Translations under genes and position numbers: made by a program
The notes under the pieces: generated by a model
Seen by the model: only the letters and a program-made list of their open reading frames with translations
The model's database searches: none
What the model was told of the DNA's origin: nothing
In this document: piece after piece, positions 17,440-25,517 of the stretch
Layout: each line of letters starts with the position of its first letter
Numbering within the stretch: position 1 is the stretch's first letter
Origin: Paractinoplanes aksuensis
Lineage (GTDB): Bacteria > Actinomycetota > Actinomycetes > Mycobacteriales > Micromonosporaceae
NCBI RefSeq assembly: GCF_024137025.1
Contig: NZ_JAMYJR010000012.1
Span: forward strand, 62,001-126,000
Length of the DNA stretch: 64,000 nt
Reading direction: 5' to 3'

Positions 17440-17556
17440 GGGATGAACTATGCACCCCGCGGCGGCGGCGTGCCCACCCGTCGCCTCAGGGCCGGTCGGA
17501 TCGAGGACTGACAGCCCCGGGCCCGGCCCCTATAACGGTGGCACGGGGGTATTCAC

Positions 17557-18264
17557 ATGTTCATAGCTTCTTTGCTGGTCGCGACCCTGCTGGGCGCGCC
17601 CGCCGGGCCGCCCGACCCGGGCGTGGCGACCGGACCATTCGATGCGGCGGTCGACCGCTTCATGGCGCCGCCCGGGTCGGGTGCGGCGTCTAGGCACTTC
17701 GATGCGGCGGTCGACCGCCGCGGTCGGATCTACGTGACCGAGGGGGACACGTTGGTCCGGCTGGCTCCGCGCGGCCGGCGGGCCGCTGTCGCGTCGTTCC
17801 CGAGCCGTGTCGTGCCGGCGCCGGCCCGGTTGCCGGACGGCACGCCGCGGGGCATGCCGGTGCGGATGCAACCGGTGCTGACCGCGGTCGTCCAGGGCCC
17901 GGACGGCGCGTTCTACGTCGGTGAGCTCGCGGGGTATCCGTTCGCGCCGGGGCGGGCGCGCGTCTGGCGGGTCGTGCCGGGCCGGCCCCCCGAGGTGTAC
18001 GCCGGGGGCTTCACCGCCGCGGTCGACCTGGCCTGGGGCCCGGGCGGGCTCTACGTGCTCGACGTGGCCAGGAACGGCATGCGCGCCTGGGCCCTGGTGC
18101 GCGTGGGCGACCGCGGCCGGCACCGGGTGGTCGCCTCGGCCGGGCCGGGCACGCCGTCGGGCCTGACCATCCACGGCCGCTACGCGTACGTCACGGCCTG
18201 CCCGGACTGCCCAGCCACGGCCCGCGTACGCCGAATTGATCTAGGTGCTCAGGCCCAGGCGTAG
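17557..18264 (+). CDS. Secreted ScyD/ScyE-family protein
   Basis: Exported protein of 235 residues. The N-terminus MFIASLLVATLLGAPAGPPD is a short signal peptide. The rest has beta-propeller-like strands (GRIYVTEGDTLVRLAP, GPDGAFYVGELAGYPFAPG, GPGGLYVLDVARNGM) as in ScyD/ScyE proteins, which are usually longer (about 350 residues), so this copy may be short. FDAAVDR appears twice near residues 28 and 48, from a local 61-bp-spaced DNA duplication. The function of the actinobacterial members is unknown. The final 24 bases overlap the convergent gene that ends at 18241. Confidence 0.7.
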   Translation: MFIASLLVATLLGAPAGPPDPGVATGPFDAAVDRFMAPPGSGAASRHFDAAVDRRGRIYVTEGDTLVRLAPRGRRAAVASFPSRVVPAPARLPDGTPRGMPVRMQPVLTAVVQGPDGAFYVGELAGYPFAPGRARVWRVVPGRPPEVYAGGFTAAVDLAWGPGGLYVLDVARNGMRAWALVRVGDRGRHRVVASAGPGTPSGLTIHGRYAYVTACPDCPATARVRRIDLGAQAQA

Positions 18265-18972
18265 GCCGGCGACGCCGGCCGGGGACTGCGGCCGCGCCGT
18301 GGCCCGGGCCAGCTCCTCGCGCACCGGCACGGGCAGCTCGTCGGCCAGTGTCCGCAGCCGCGGGTAGAGGTCGAGCACGTCCCGGTGGGTCAGCGCGCCC
18401 ACCCCGATCAGCAGCCCGTTGACCGCGCCCGGGGTGTGCAGCAGCTCCGCGCAGAGCTCGCGGCGCCAGTGCGGGTCGTCGACGCGGGTGGCGAACTCGC
18501 GGGCGATCCGGTTGCCGGCGGGCGACGGCTCCTCGGGCGCGGCGTGCCGCCCGGCGCGGGCCGGCACGGGGGCGAGCCGGCACGCGATGCCCAGGAGCCG
18601 GGCCAGCTCGGGCACGGTCAGCACGTCGAGCCCGGTCGCGCAGGTCTCGCACAGGCGGTAGTAGGTGGCGGCGTGGACCAGGGTGGCCGGGCGCGGGCAG
18701 TCGCCGAGCGGACCGCAGAGCCGGTCGAGGATGATCTCGGCCAGGGTGCCCTCGTGATCGAAGCGGCCGACCCCGAAATAGGCGGCCGGGGCGCTGCGAT
18801 ATCGGGTCAGCGCGATCCGGGCACTGGCGTAACCGTCGGAAGCCACGCTTATGCGAGGAATGCCGCTCTCGGCCTGCAAGTGGATCAATCGGAACATATC
18901 CCGTCGCCCCCGGGTGCTCAAGAACCGTGGTCGACCGGGGATACGGGCGGGAAACCTTGAGGGTTCATTCAT
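18241..18972 (-). CDS. Protein of unknown function
   Basis: I do not recognise this 243-residue protein. It seems soluble, with no signal peptide or membrane span. Notable are a possible metal-binding or redox cluster, LCGPLGDCP and LCETCATG near residues 90-120, and a His-Pro-His-free but Arg-rich C-terminal half (PHWRRELCAELL). The start chosen is the ATG at 18972, because it lies within ATGAATGA shared with the stop of the small membrane gene upstream, an arrangement typical of coupled genes. Starts at 18897 (MFRLIHLQAESG) and 19023 are possible. It may be a phage-free lineage-specific regulator or enzyme; no function can be claimed. Confidence 0.6.
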   Translation of the reverse strand: MNEPSRFPARIPGRPRFLSTRGRRDMFRLIHLQAESGIPRISVASDGYASARIALTRYRSAPAAYFGVGRFDHEGTLAEIILDRLCGPLGDCPRPATLVHAATYYRLCETCATGLDVLTVPELARLLGIACRLAPVPARAGRHAAPEEPSPAGNRIAREFATRVDDPHWRRELCAELLHTPGAVNGLLIGVGALTHRDVLDLYPRLRTLADELPVPVREELARATARPQSPAGVAGLRLGLST

Positions 18973-19195
18973 CGTGGGGTCCGGCGGAGAAAAGTCGCCG
19001 TCCCGTGAGACGGAACGAATCAAAAGTGACCGCGTGCAGGGCGTAGATACCGCCCGAAAGGATCACGAACATGGTCGCCAGGACGGCGGCCAGGCCCGGA
19101 TCGAGGGCTCGCCAGGCGGCGGGGACCAGCGTGGCCCCTAGCACGACGGCCGCCTGGCAAGTAGCCTCCGCGCAGCGCAGCGGATCGAATGTCAT
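18965..19195 (-). CDS. Small two-span membrane protein
   Basis: Protein of 76 residues with two hydrophobic segments (AAVVLGATLVPAAWRAL and GLAAVLATMFVILSGGIYAL). No family is recognised. It begins with ATG at 19195, with GGAAGAG upstream, and its stop overlaps the start of the following unknown gene by 8 bases, so the two are likely translated together and may act as a pair. A GACTTTCGG motif lies 62-71 bases upstream, shared with the divergent deacetylase gene. Confidence 0.6.
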   Translation of the reverse strand: MTFDPLRCAEATCQAAVVLGATLVPAAWRALDPGLAAVLATMFVILSGGIYALHAVTFDSFRLTGRRLFSAGPHDE

Positions 19196-19256
19196 AACCT
19201 CACTCTTCCGAGTGGAGATCCCTGCGCGCCTCTGCCCGGAGCGGGACTTCGCCTAC

Positions 19257-19266
19257 GACTTTCGGC
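19257..19266. promoter_or_regulatory. GACTTTCGG-type motif ahead of the polysaccharide locus
   Basis: GACTTTCGGC lies in the 159-bp gap between the divergent small membrane gene (start 19195) and the deacetylase gene (start 19355). A related GGGACTTCG precedes it at 19243. It matches the motif found near 10561, 40201 and 61070. Confidence 0.35.
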
Positions 19267-19354
19267 AGAGGGACAAAACGGAGAAACCCGCGACCAGCGC
19301 AAGGGTTCCACTTAGCGTGGAACCTCAGACCACCAGGCGTACGAGGACGACCGC

Positions 19355-20167
19355 GTGACCGTGACGACGAGGCCGGGCTGGAGCACCCTTCCGGCGCTCA
19401 TGTACCACTCCGTGTCCGCCGTGGGCGGCCCGATGCGCGACCTCGCGGTGCCCCCGGCGCTGCTCAGGGAGCAGCTGCAGGCGCTCACCGAGGCGGGCTA
19501 CCGCCTGGTCGGCCTGACCGAGGCGCTCGACCTGCTGGCCACCGGCAGCACCGAGAAGCTGGTCGCGGTCACCTTCGACGACGGCTACCGCGACTTCCTC
19601 ACCGAGGGCGTGCCCGTGCTGAAAGAGACCGGGGCCGGCGCGACGCTGTACGCCTCGGTCGGCCACCTCGGCGGCACCGCGGGCTGGCTCGGCGAGTCGG
19701 CCCCCGACTTCGGGCCGATGCTCACCTGGGACGAACTGGGTGAGGTGGCCGCCGCGGGGGTCGAGATCGGCAACCACAGCCTGATCCACCACCCGCTCGA
19801 CGTGCTGCCGCCGGCCCAGCTGCGCGACGAGATCAAGAGCAGCCACGAGCAGCTCGAACAGCGCCTGCAGGTCAAGGTACGGTCGTTCGCTTACCCGCAC
19901 GGGTACAACAGCCGTCGCGTCCGTGACCTGGTGGCGTCCACCGGGTACGACAACGCCACCGAGGTCGGCCGCCGGCTGCACACGCCGGGGGAGAAACGCC
20001 TCGCCGTCCCCCGGCTGCAGCCCACCCCCGACCACAGCGGCGCCGACCTGGTCGAGCTGGTCAGGCACGGCGAGCCCGGCCTGGCCCCCAAGGTCAAGCA
20101 GATCGCCCAGCCCGGCTGGCGGGTGGCCCGCAAGGTGGCTCGTACGTTCGGTCGTAACCTGACATGA
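19355..20167 (+). CDS. Polysaccharide deacetylase (NodB domain)
   Basis: Carbohydrate esterase family 4-like deacetylase of 270 residues, probably removing N-acetyl groups from an extracellular or nascent polysaccharide. The NodB motifs are TFDDGYRD with Asp75/Asp76, the metal-binding GNHSLIHHP with His141 and His145, and SFAYPHGYNS. No signal peptide is evident at the GTG start, so it may act at the inner face or be exported by other means. It is the first of three genes overlapped by 4 bases, with the GH26-like and beta-helix genes, so all three should be co-translated. The C-terminal 60 residues are Arg/Lys-rich. Confidence 0.88.
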   Translation: MTVTTRPGWSTLPALMYHSVSAVGGPMRDLAVPPALLREQLQALTEAGYRLVGLTEALDLLATGSTEKLVAVTFDDGYRDFLTEGVPVLKETGAGATLYASVGHLGGTAGWLGESAPDFGPMLTWDELGEVAAAGVEIGNHSLIHHPLDVLPPAQLRDEIKSSHEQLEQRLQVKVRSFAYPHGYNSRRVRDLVASTGYDNATEVGRRLHTPGEKRLAVPRLQPTPDHSGADLVELVRHGEPGLAPKVKQIAQPGWRVARKVARTFGRNLT

Positions 20168-21168
20168 ACCGTCGGAACCTGCTGGGCCTGGGTGCCCTCG
20201 CCGCGGCGTCCGTGCCGCTGGCCGCCTGCCAGAAGTACCGCTCGACCGACGCCGTGCCGCCGGTGGTGTCGCACTCGCCCGTGCCGTCCGGCAGCGGTGA
20301 AGCGGCCGCGACCCCGGTCACCGAGGGCGGCGGCGCCGTGCCGTTCGAGCCGGGCCGGGTCATGCTCGGCGCGTACGTCGACCTCAAGGGTCGCAGCGTC
20401 AGCGCGGGGATCGACCTGCGCCGCCGCCAGCTCGGGCGCCCGGAACGCATCGTGCACCGCTACTTCTCGTGGACCGACAAGCTGCCGGTCTCGCTGGGCT
20501 ACGTGTCGAACAAGAGCACGCTGATGCTCTCGTGGCGGGGCCCCGAGTACAAGGTGGTCAACAACGGCTCGTCCGACAAGCTCATCGCGCGGGCCGCCCA
20601 GCGCATGGTCGACCGGAAGAAACCCACTCTCATGCGGTGGGCGTGGGACATGAACCGCGATTTCTACAAGTGGGGCGGACCGGCCAACAACAAGGACACC
20701 GAGGGCTACATCCAGGCATTTCGCCGGATCCACCGCATCTTCCGCGAGGAGGGTGCGGACAACGTCTCGTGGGTCTGGAGCCCCAACTGGAATTCGCGCC
20801 CCAGTGAGGATTGGAACGCGTACAAGAACTACTATCCGGGTGATGAATACGTCGATTGGGCCGGCGTTTCCGGCTTCGCCCAGACGCAGTCCCCGGGCGA
20901 GATGTTCGACGAGTTCTACGAGACGTACGCGGCCCGGAAGCCCATCATGATCTCCGAGGTCTCGGTGATCGACCGCGGCGGCAACACCAAGCCTGAATGG
21001 ATCGCCGGCTTCCACGAGTGGATCAAGTCGCATCCCGCGGTCGGCGCGGCCGTCTGGTTCGACACCGACACCCACCCGACCTCCCGCGAGAACTGGCGGA
21101 TCGACTCGACGGCGGCGGCCCTGGCGGCCTACAAGGCGATGTCGAGCGACCCGGTCTTCATCGGGTGA
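20164..21168 (+). CDS. GH26-like beta-mannanase-fold lipoprotein
   Basis: Exported protein of 334 residues. The N-terminus MNRRNLLGLGALAAASVPLAAC combines a twin-arginine-like RR with a lipobox (LAAC, Cys at about residue 23), so a surface lipoprotein is likely. After a Ser/Pro linker, a (beta/alpha)8 domain similar to glycoside hydrolase family 26 follows. The nucleophile would be Glu265 (MISEVSV). The acid/base position in LMRWAWDMNRD is Asp162, where active GH26 enzymes have Glu, 103 residues earlier, the right spacing. It overlaps both neighbours (ATGA and GTGA). It may trim or bind the polysaccharide made by this locus; activity is uncertain. Confidence 0.75.
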   Translation: MNRRNLLGLGALAAASVPLAACQKYRSTDAVPPVVSHSPVPSGSGEAAATPVTEGGGAVPFEPGRVMLGAYVDLKGRSVSAGIDLRRRQLGRPERIVHRYFSWTDKLPVSLGYVSNKSTLMLSWRGPEYKVVNNGSSDKLIARAAQRMVDRKKPTLMRWAWDMNRDFYKWGGPANNKDTEGYIQAFRRIHRIFREEGADNVSWVWSPNWNSRPSEDWNAYKNYYPGDEYVDWAGVSGFAQTQSPGEMFDEFYETYAARKPIMISEVSVIDRGGNTKPEWIAGFHEWIKSHPAVGAAVWFDTDTHPTSRENWRIDSTAAALAAYKAMSSDPVFIG

Positions 21169-22550
21169 CCGGAGCGCACCACCGGACGAAGCGCAACCAT
21201 CGCGCTCCGGCCGGTTCCCGCCGCCGGTGGCTGGGCCTGGTCGTCGTGCTCCTGCTCGTCGGCACGGCCGCCCTCGGATACCTCAACTACTTCTACGAGT
21301 CGGCGCCCGACGTCGACAAGGCGGGCCCGGGCTACTGGGTGTCCACCCACGGCGCCGACGACGAGGACGGCAGTCCTGAGAAGCCGTGGCGGACGATCGC
21401 CCATGCCGTGGAGGTGGCCCCGGCCGATTCCAAGATTTTCGTACGGGAAGGCACCTACGCCCCGTTCACCGTGTCGCGGCCCAACCTGACGGTCGGCAGC
21501 GCCCCGGGCGAAGAGGCGACCGTGGAGGGCGTGGCCGGGGTGCGCGACGGCATCCTGGTCGCGGCGCCCGGCACGACCATCGCCGACCTCACCGTACGAG
21601 GCTGCGTGCCCAAGCCGAATGCCGACGTCAACATCACCGGCGACCACGGCAGCGGCATCCGCGTCCACAAGACCAGCAAGGTCACCATCCGCGGGGTGAC
21701 CGTGCGCGACAGTCACGGCGAGAACGCGGCCGGCAAGCCGGTCGGCTGCTACGGCATCCTGGTCACCGAGTCCGAGGACGTCCGGGTGACCGGCTCCGAG
21801 GTGTTCCACAACGGCGCCGGCATCTCGATCAGCCGCGGCGGCAAGGGCGTGCTGGTCGACGGCAACGACGTGCACGACCAGGACCGGATCATCCAGAACA
21901 CCGACCCCGACGACGACGACTTCGGCGGGTACGGGCTGTCGGCCACCTTCATCACGGCCAAGCCGGGCCCGGTGTTCCGCAACAACACCGTGCGCCGCAA
22001 TTACGGCCCGTCCACCGACTACGGCGTCGACGGCGGCGGCATGGAGATCTACGACGCCGCCAACACCACGATCACCGGCAACACGTTCGAGACGAACGAC
22101 GGCGTGATGGAGACCGGCACCGGCAACGGCGGCGGCTGCGCCAACAACGTCTTCAGCGACAACAAGGCGATCGGCGGCAGCGGCCCCGAGGGCTTCGACG
22201 GCGACACCGGCCTGGTGCTGCGGTGCTCGGCCGGCCTGACGGTCAGCGGCAACACTTTCAGCGACATGTCGAAGTTCACCTACCTGCTGGCCACCGGCAG
22301 CGACTTCGCGGGCAGCATCGAGGGCCTGAAGATCACCGGCAACACGGTGACCCGCAACGACAACGCGGCCGTCTTCCGCCTGCAGATCGACGGCGGCGCC
22401 TCGCCCAACATGGTCATCGACCAGAACAATTACGAGACCGGCGACAACCACTTCGGCATCCTCAACGGCAGCTTCACCGAGGCCTCGGTCACCTACGACC
22501 AGTGGGTCGCCCGCACCGGCTTCGACAAAGCCTCGACCCTCAAGCGTTAA
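21165..22550 (+). CDS. Membrane-anchored right-handed beta-helix protein
   Basis: Protein of 461 residues from the GTG at 21165, which overlaps the previous stop. A basic N-terminus and one membrane span (about residues 23-45, WLGLVVVLLLVGTAALGYL) anchor it with the domain outside. Residues about 60-430 form a pectate-lyase-like parallel beta-helix with a DUF1565-type opening (GSPEKPWRTIAHAVEVAP) and many NN/GN turns (GNTFETNDG, GNTVTRNDN). Such proteins are usually polysaccharide lyases, epimerases or hydrolases; catalytic residues cannot be assigned by eye. It is the last gene of the three-gene unit and its stop overlaps the convergent small gene by 4 bases. Confidence 0.8.
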   Translation: MTGAHHRTKRNHRAPAGSRRRWLGLVVVLLLVGTAALGYLNYFYESAPDVDKAGPGYWVSTHGADDEDGSPEKPWRTIAHAVEVAPADSKIFVREGTYAPFTVSRPNLTVGSAPGEEATVEGVAGVRDGILVAAPGTTIADLTVRGCVPKPNADVNITGDHGSGIRVHKTSKVTIRGVTVRDSHGENAAGKPVGCYGILVTESEDVRVTGSEVFHNGAGISISRGGKGVLVDGNDVHDQDRIIQNTDPDDDDFGGYGLSATFITAKPGPVFRNNTVRRNYGPSTDYGVDGGGMEIYDAANTTITGNTFETNDGVMETGTGNGGGCANNVFSDNKAIGGSGPEGFDGDTGLVLRCSAGLTVSGNTFSDMSKFTYLLATGSDFAGSIEGLKITGNTVTRNDNAAVFRLQIDGGASPNMVIDQNNYETGDNHFGILNGSFTEASVTYDQWVARTGFDKASTLKR

Positions 22551-22912
22551 CCGGCGGTCCAGCCGGCGGCCGCGCAGGCGTCGGTGAGGGCGTTGGAGGC
22601 CGTACGCCAGGCTGCGTTGCCCTCGTCGGCGCTGCGGCCCAGTTCCATGGCCCTCGTGCGTACGGCGTCGTTGTCGCTCTTGGCGGCCGAGGCGGTGACC
22701 TTGTCGGCCAGCGCGAGCCGGGTGGAGTCGCTGCGTGCCCTGGCCGAACCGGCTGCGAAGTCGTCGCAGGCCACCACGGCGCCGTTGTCGAGGGAGCCCG
22801 CCTCCTGCTCGCCGGGGTCGTCGGAGCGGTTCGCGGTCACCAGGGCGAACACGACGAGGACGGCGATCACCAGGACGATGATCTGCTTCTTGCCCACCTT
22901 GGGAAGCTTCAC
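22547..22912 (-). CDS. Small membrane-anchored protein, function unknown
   Basis: Protein of 121 residues with a lysine-rich start (GTG, MKLPKVGKKQ), one membrane span (IIVLVIAVLVVFALVTA) and an outward Ala/Asp/Arg-rich helical domain of about 85 residues. The domain has two cysteines (VVACDDFA and TDACAAAG), probably a disulfide. A -10-like TAGTCT 6 bases before the start and a hairpin between this gene and the polymerase-like gene suggest its own leaderless transcript. Function is unknown; position suggests an accessory role at the envelope. Confidence 0.65.
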   Translation of the reverse strand: MKLPKVGKKQIIVLVIAVLVVFALVTANRSDDPGEQEAGSLDNGAVVACDDFAAGSARARSDSTRLALADKVTASAAKSDNDAVRTRAMELGRSADEGNAAWRTASNALTDACAAAGWTAG

Positions 22913-22918
22913 ATCCAG

Positions 22919-22924
22919 AGACTA
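22919..22924 (-). promoter_or_regulatory. Probable -10 of a leaderless promoter
   Basis: TAGTCT on the minus strand ends 6 bases before the GTG at 22912. It lies just beyond the terminator hairpin of the upstream gene, consistent with a separate transcription unit. Confidence 0.45.
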
Positions 22925-22931
22925 AACGGGC

Positions 22932-22963
22932 GAACGCCCACCCGGCAGGCCGGGCGGGCGTTC
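22932..22963 (-). terminator. Terminator hairpin after the polysaccharide membrane gene
   Basis: A 15-bp inverted repeat with one mismatch, GAACGCCCACCCGGC paired with GCCGGGCGGGCGTTC, forms a very stable stem 17 bases after the stop codon at 22980. It would end transcripts of the minus-strand glycosyltransferase set before the small gene. Confidence 0.75.
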
Positions 22964-22979
22964 ACTCACGAGGTCCGGA

Positions 22980-25421
22980 TCAGTTGGCCGCCGGGGTCGC
23001 CGCCGTGCCGACCAGCTTGTAGATCGTCACGCCGGGCCCGTTGTAGAAGACCTGCCAGTTGGCCGACCCGCGCAGCGCCGTGTTCAGCGACTGCATCGCG
23101 TTGTCGTCGGCGGTGCCGAAGTAATCGGTGTAGTCGTCCATCGCGTCGCTGACGACCAGGTAGTTGGTCGGGTAGTTCATGGCGCGGATGTACGTCTCGA
23201 TATCGGGCAGCCGGCCACCGTTGATGTTGCCGGTGAACAGCGGGTCGCCGATCAGCGAGATGTCGACCGAGACGTGGCCCTTGTTGAACTCGCCGTAGTT
23301 GGCCTCGAGCTTGGTCGGGAAGTTCGGCGCGACCAGGATCAGGCCGGAACCGGGCTCGGCGTTGGCGTAGAAGTACTGCGCCGCCTCGATGTCGGTCGCC
23401 CGCACCTGGTGCACCATCAGCTGGCCCTGCAGACCCTGCAGACCGGCCAGCATCAGCATGGCCAGCAGCACACCCGAGGCGAGCATCGCGGGCACCCCGC
23501 GCCGGCCCTTGCCGGCCCAGAGCACGCCGATCAGCAGGCCGACGAACGGCATCGAGAACGCGAAGACCCGGTAGATCGCCTCGCCGCCGTAGTTGCCGGC
23601 GACCAGGGTGACCATGGGCAGGAAGCCGATCAGCGCCGGCACCAGCACCCGGCCCAGCCGCTTGCGGGTCAGGAAGACCGCGACCAGGGCGGCCAGCCAC
23701 AGGCCGATGGCCAGGACCCGCGACACCGTGGCCGAGAACTCCTGCTCCGGGGTGTTCCAGCTGGCCGAGTTGCCCGAGGCGTTGGACAGCAGGTCGAAGC
23801 TGAACAGGCTGTACTGGCTGTTGACCGAGCCCAGCCGGGGCACGAAGAAGATCAGCATGATCGCGACCAGGCCGACCAGGAACACCTTGGGGCGCAGGAT
23901 GCCCAGGATGGTCAGCGCGAACAGCGGCACCATCATCAGCACCGGGGTCAGCTGGTGCGAGACGACGATCGCGGCGAACAGCCCGGCCGCGCCGAAGGCG
24001 GCGAAGCGACGGGTGCGGGCGTCGGTCTCGACCCGCTGCGGCATGCCCTGCACGGCCCAGGCCCGCAGCCGGCCGATGCGGCCCTTGGGCTCGGCCTTGA
24101 GCACCGGCGGGCCGATCAGCCAGCGGGTCACGATCACCCAGAACGCCAGCATCAGCGCGAACACCATCGCCTGGGGCGAGAAGTAGCCGATGTCGACCCA
24201 CATGCAGGCCTGGAACAGCAGCACGGCCAGCGCGATGATCCGCCTGTCCTTGGTGAACTGGCGCAGCAGCGCGGCCACCATCAGCGAGGTGATCAGGGCG
24301 AAGGTCAGCGACGACCAGGCGGCGAACGAGAGCCCGTCGACGGCCGAGACGTTCGAGAGCATGGCCACCGCGGAGAAGAACCCGGGCCACTGCTGGTAGA
24401 TGTCGCTGCCGCTGATCAGGCTGCTGTTGGCGTTGATCAGGTCGACCACGCCGATGTGCTTGTACGTCCAGGCGTACTCGATCGTCCCGTCCAGCAGCGG
24501 CACTGTGGCCTGCATGATGATCGGCACGACGATCAGGTGGGCCACCAGCACCAGCGGGCGGGCCCGGCCGAACAGCTCGACCGCGAAGCCGATGAACAGC
24601 AGCACCGCACCGACGATGAACGGCACGCCGAGCGCGGCGCTGAAGCCGTAGAGGCCCACGTCGTCCGGGTTGAGCTGGGTGAGGGCGAGCGCCCACAGAC
24701 CCACGCCGAGCACGAGCGTGATGAACGGGACGGCGCCGAACACGAGGCCGTTGTCCGCGGTGTCGCGCGGCTTGCCGACCCGGCCCAGGATCAGCGGCAC
24801 GCCCGAGCGGGTGAGCCGGACGAACTGGACGATCGACCCGACCAGCGTGACCGCGCCCAGCGCGGCCAGCCAGGCCGTCGGTTCCCACACCTTGGCCCAC
24901 AGCGTGACCGCGGACAGCAGGGTCAGCACGGCGATGCTGCCGGCCACCGTCAGCGCCCACGAGACCAGCCGGTTGCGCACGTTGGCGACCGACATGATGG
25001 CCGCGCCCGGGCCGACCAGCACGAAGACCAGCGACAGGATCAGGCTCAGCGGCCCGTTCGGCACGACCAGGCCCAGCAGGCCGATCACCGCGGTCAGACC
25101 GCCGGCGATGGCGAACTCGGGGCGGTGGTCGGCGCCGGTCTCGGGCTCGGCCGTGGCCGGCTCGGCCAGCGCCGCCGAACCCCCGGCGGTGGTGAGCACG
25201 GGAGCCGGCATGTAGCGGGTGTCCGACGAGTCGTCGGGGCCGATCGGGATCTTGACGGTGCGGTCGCCGACCTCGAGACGGGTGGTCGCGTCCTTGTCGA
25301 CGGCCGAGATCACCGCCGTGGCGTCGGGCGACGGGAAGGCCTCACCGGCGGCGCCGACCACGATCCGTACGGTGGAGTCCGGCGCCGGTTGTTCCGGCGT
25401 ATCGGCCGAGCGTTGTTGCAT
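22980..25421 (-). CDS. Large polytopic membrane protein of polysaccharide biosynthesis
   Basis: Protein of 813 residues, start ATG at 25421 with GGAGG 10 bases upstream. About 100 cytoplasmic N-terminal residues are Pro/Ala/Asp-rich. Then some 14 hydrophobic spans follow, with a long external loop between (EYAWTYKHIGVVDLINANSSLISGS), and a C-terminal globular region (about residues 690-800) rich in Asp, Tyr and Asn. The layout resembles GT-C glycosyltransferases or Wzy-like polymerases, but no diagnostic catalytic motif can be placed. It lies downstream of three GT2 genes on the same strand and is followed by a terminator, so a role in assembling or polymerising the glycan is likely. Confidence 0.7.
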   Translation of the reverse strand: MQQRSADTPEQPAPDSTVRIVVGAAGEAFPSPDATAVISAVDKDATTRLEVGDRTVKIPIGPDDSSDTRYMPAPVLTTAGGSAALAEPATAEPETGADHRPEFAIAGGLTAVIGLLGLVVPNGPLSLILSLVFVLVGPGAAIMSVANVRNRLVSWALTVAGSIAVLTLLSAVTLWAKVWEPTAWLAALGAVTLVGSIVQFVRLTRSGVPLILGRVGKPRDTADNGLVFGAVPFITLVLGVGLWALALTQLNPDDVGLYGFSAALGVPFIVGAVLLFIGFAVELFGRARPLVLVAHLIVVPIIMQATVPLLDGTIEYAWTYKHIGVVDLINANSSLISGSDIYQQWPGFFSAVAMLSNVSAVDGLSFAAWSSLTFALITSLMVAALLRQFTKDRRIIALAVLLFQACMWVDIGYFSPQAMVFALMLAFWVIVTRWLIGPPVLKAEPKGRIGRLRAWAVQGMPQRVETDARTRRFAAFGAAGLFAAIVVSHQLTPVLMMVPLFALTILGILRPKVFLVGLVAIMLIFFVPRLGSVNSQYSLFSFDLLSNASGNSASWNTPEQEFSATVSRVLAIGLWLAALVAVFLTRKRLGRVLVPALIGFLPMVTLVAGNYGGEAIYRVFAFSMPFVGLLIGVLWAGKGRRGVPAMLASGVLLAMLMLAGLQGLQGQLMVHQVRATDIEAAQYFYANAEPGSGLILVAPNFPTKLEANYGEFNKGHVSVDISLIGDPLFTGNINGGRLPDIETYIRAMNYPTNYLVVSDAMDDYTDYFGTADDNAMQSLNTALRGSANWQVFYNGPGVTIYKLVGTAATPAAN

Positions 25422-25517
25422 GGTAGGTGGGCCTCCGTGTACGTCGTGGCGCTGAGGCCGGGACGCGTTACGGGGCAACGCGCCCGGTCTGTCCTGCGCG
25501 CAAAGCGCTGGATCGAG

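Noticed and set aside
12509..17511. Open frames of about 1600 codons on both strands through the ABC exporter and metallophosphoesterase genes
   Set aside because: They cross two real genes and the terminator hairpin, and their products are compositionally biased with no domains.
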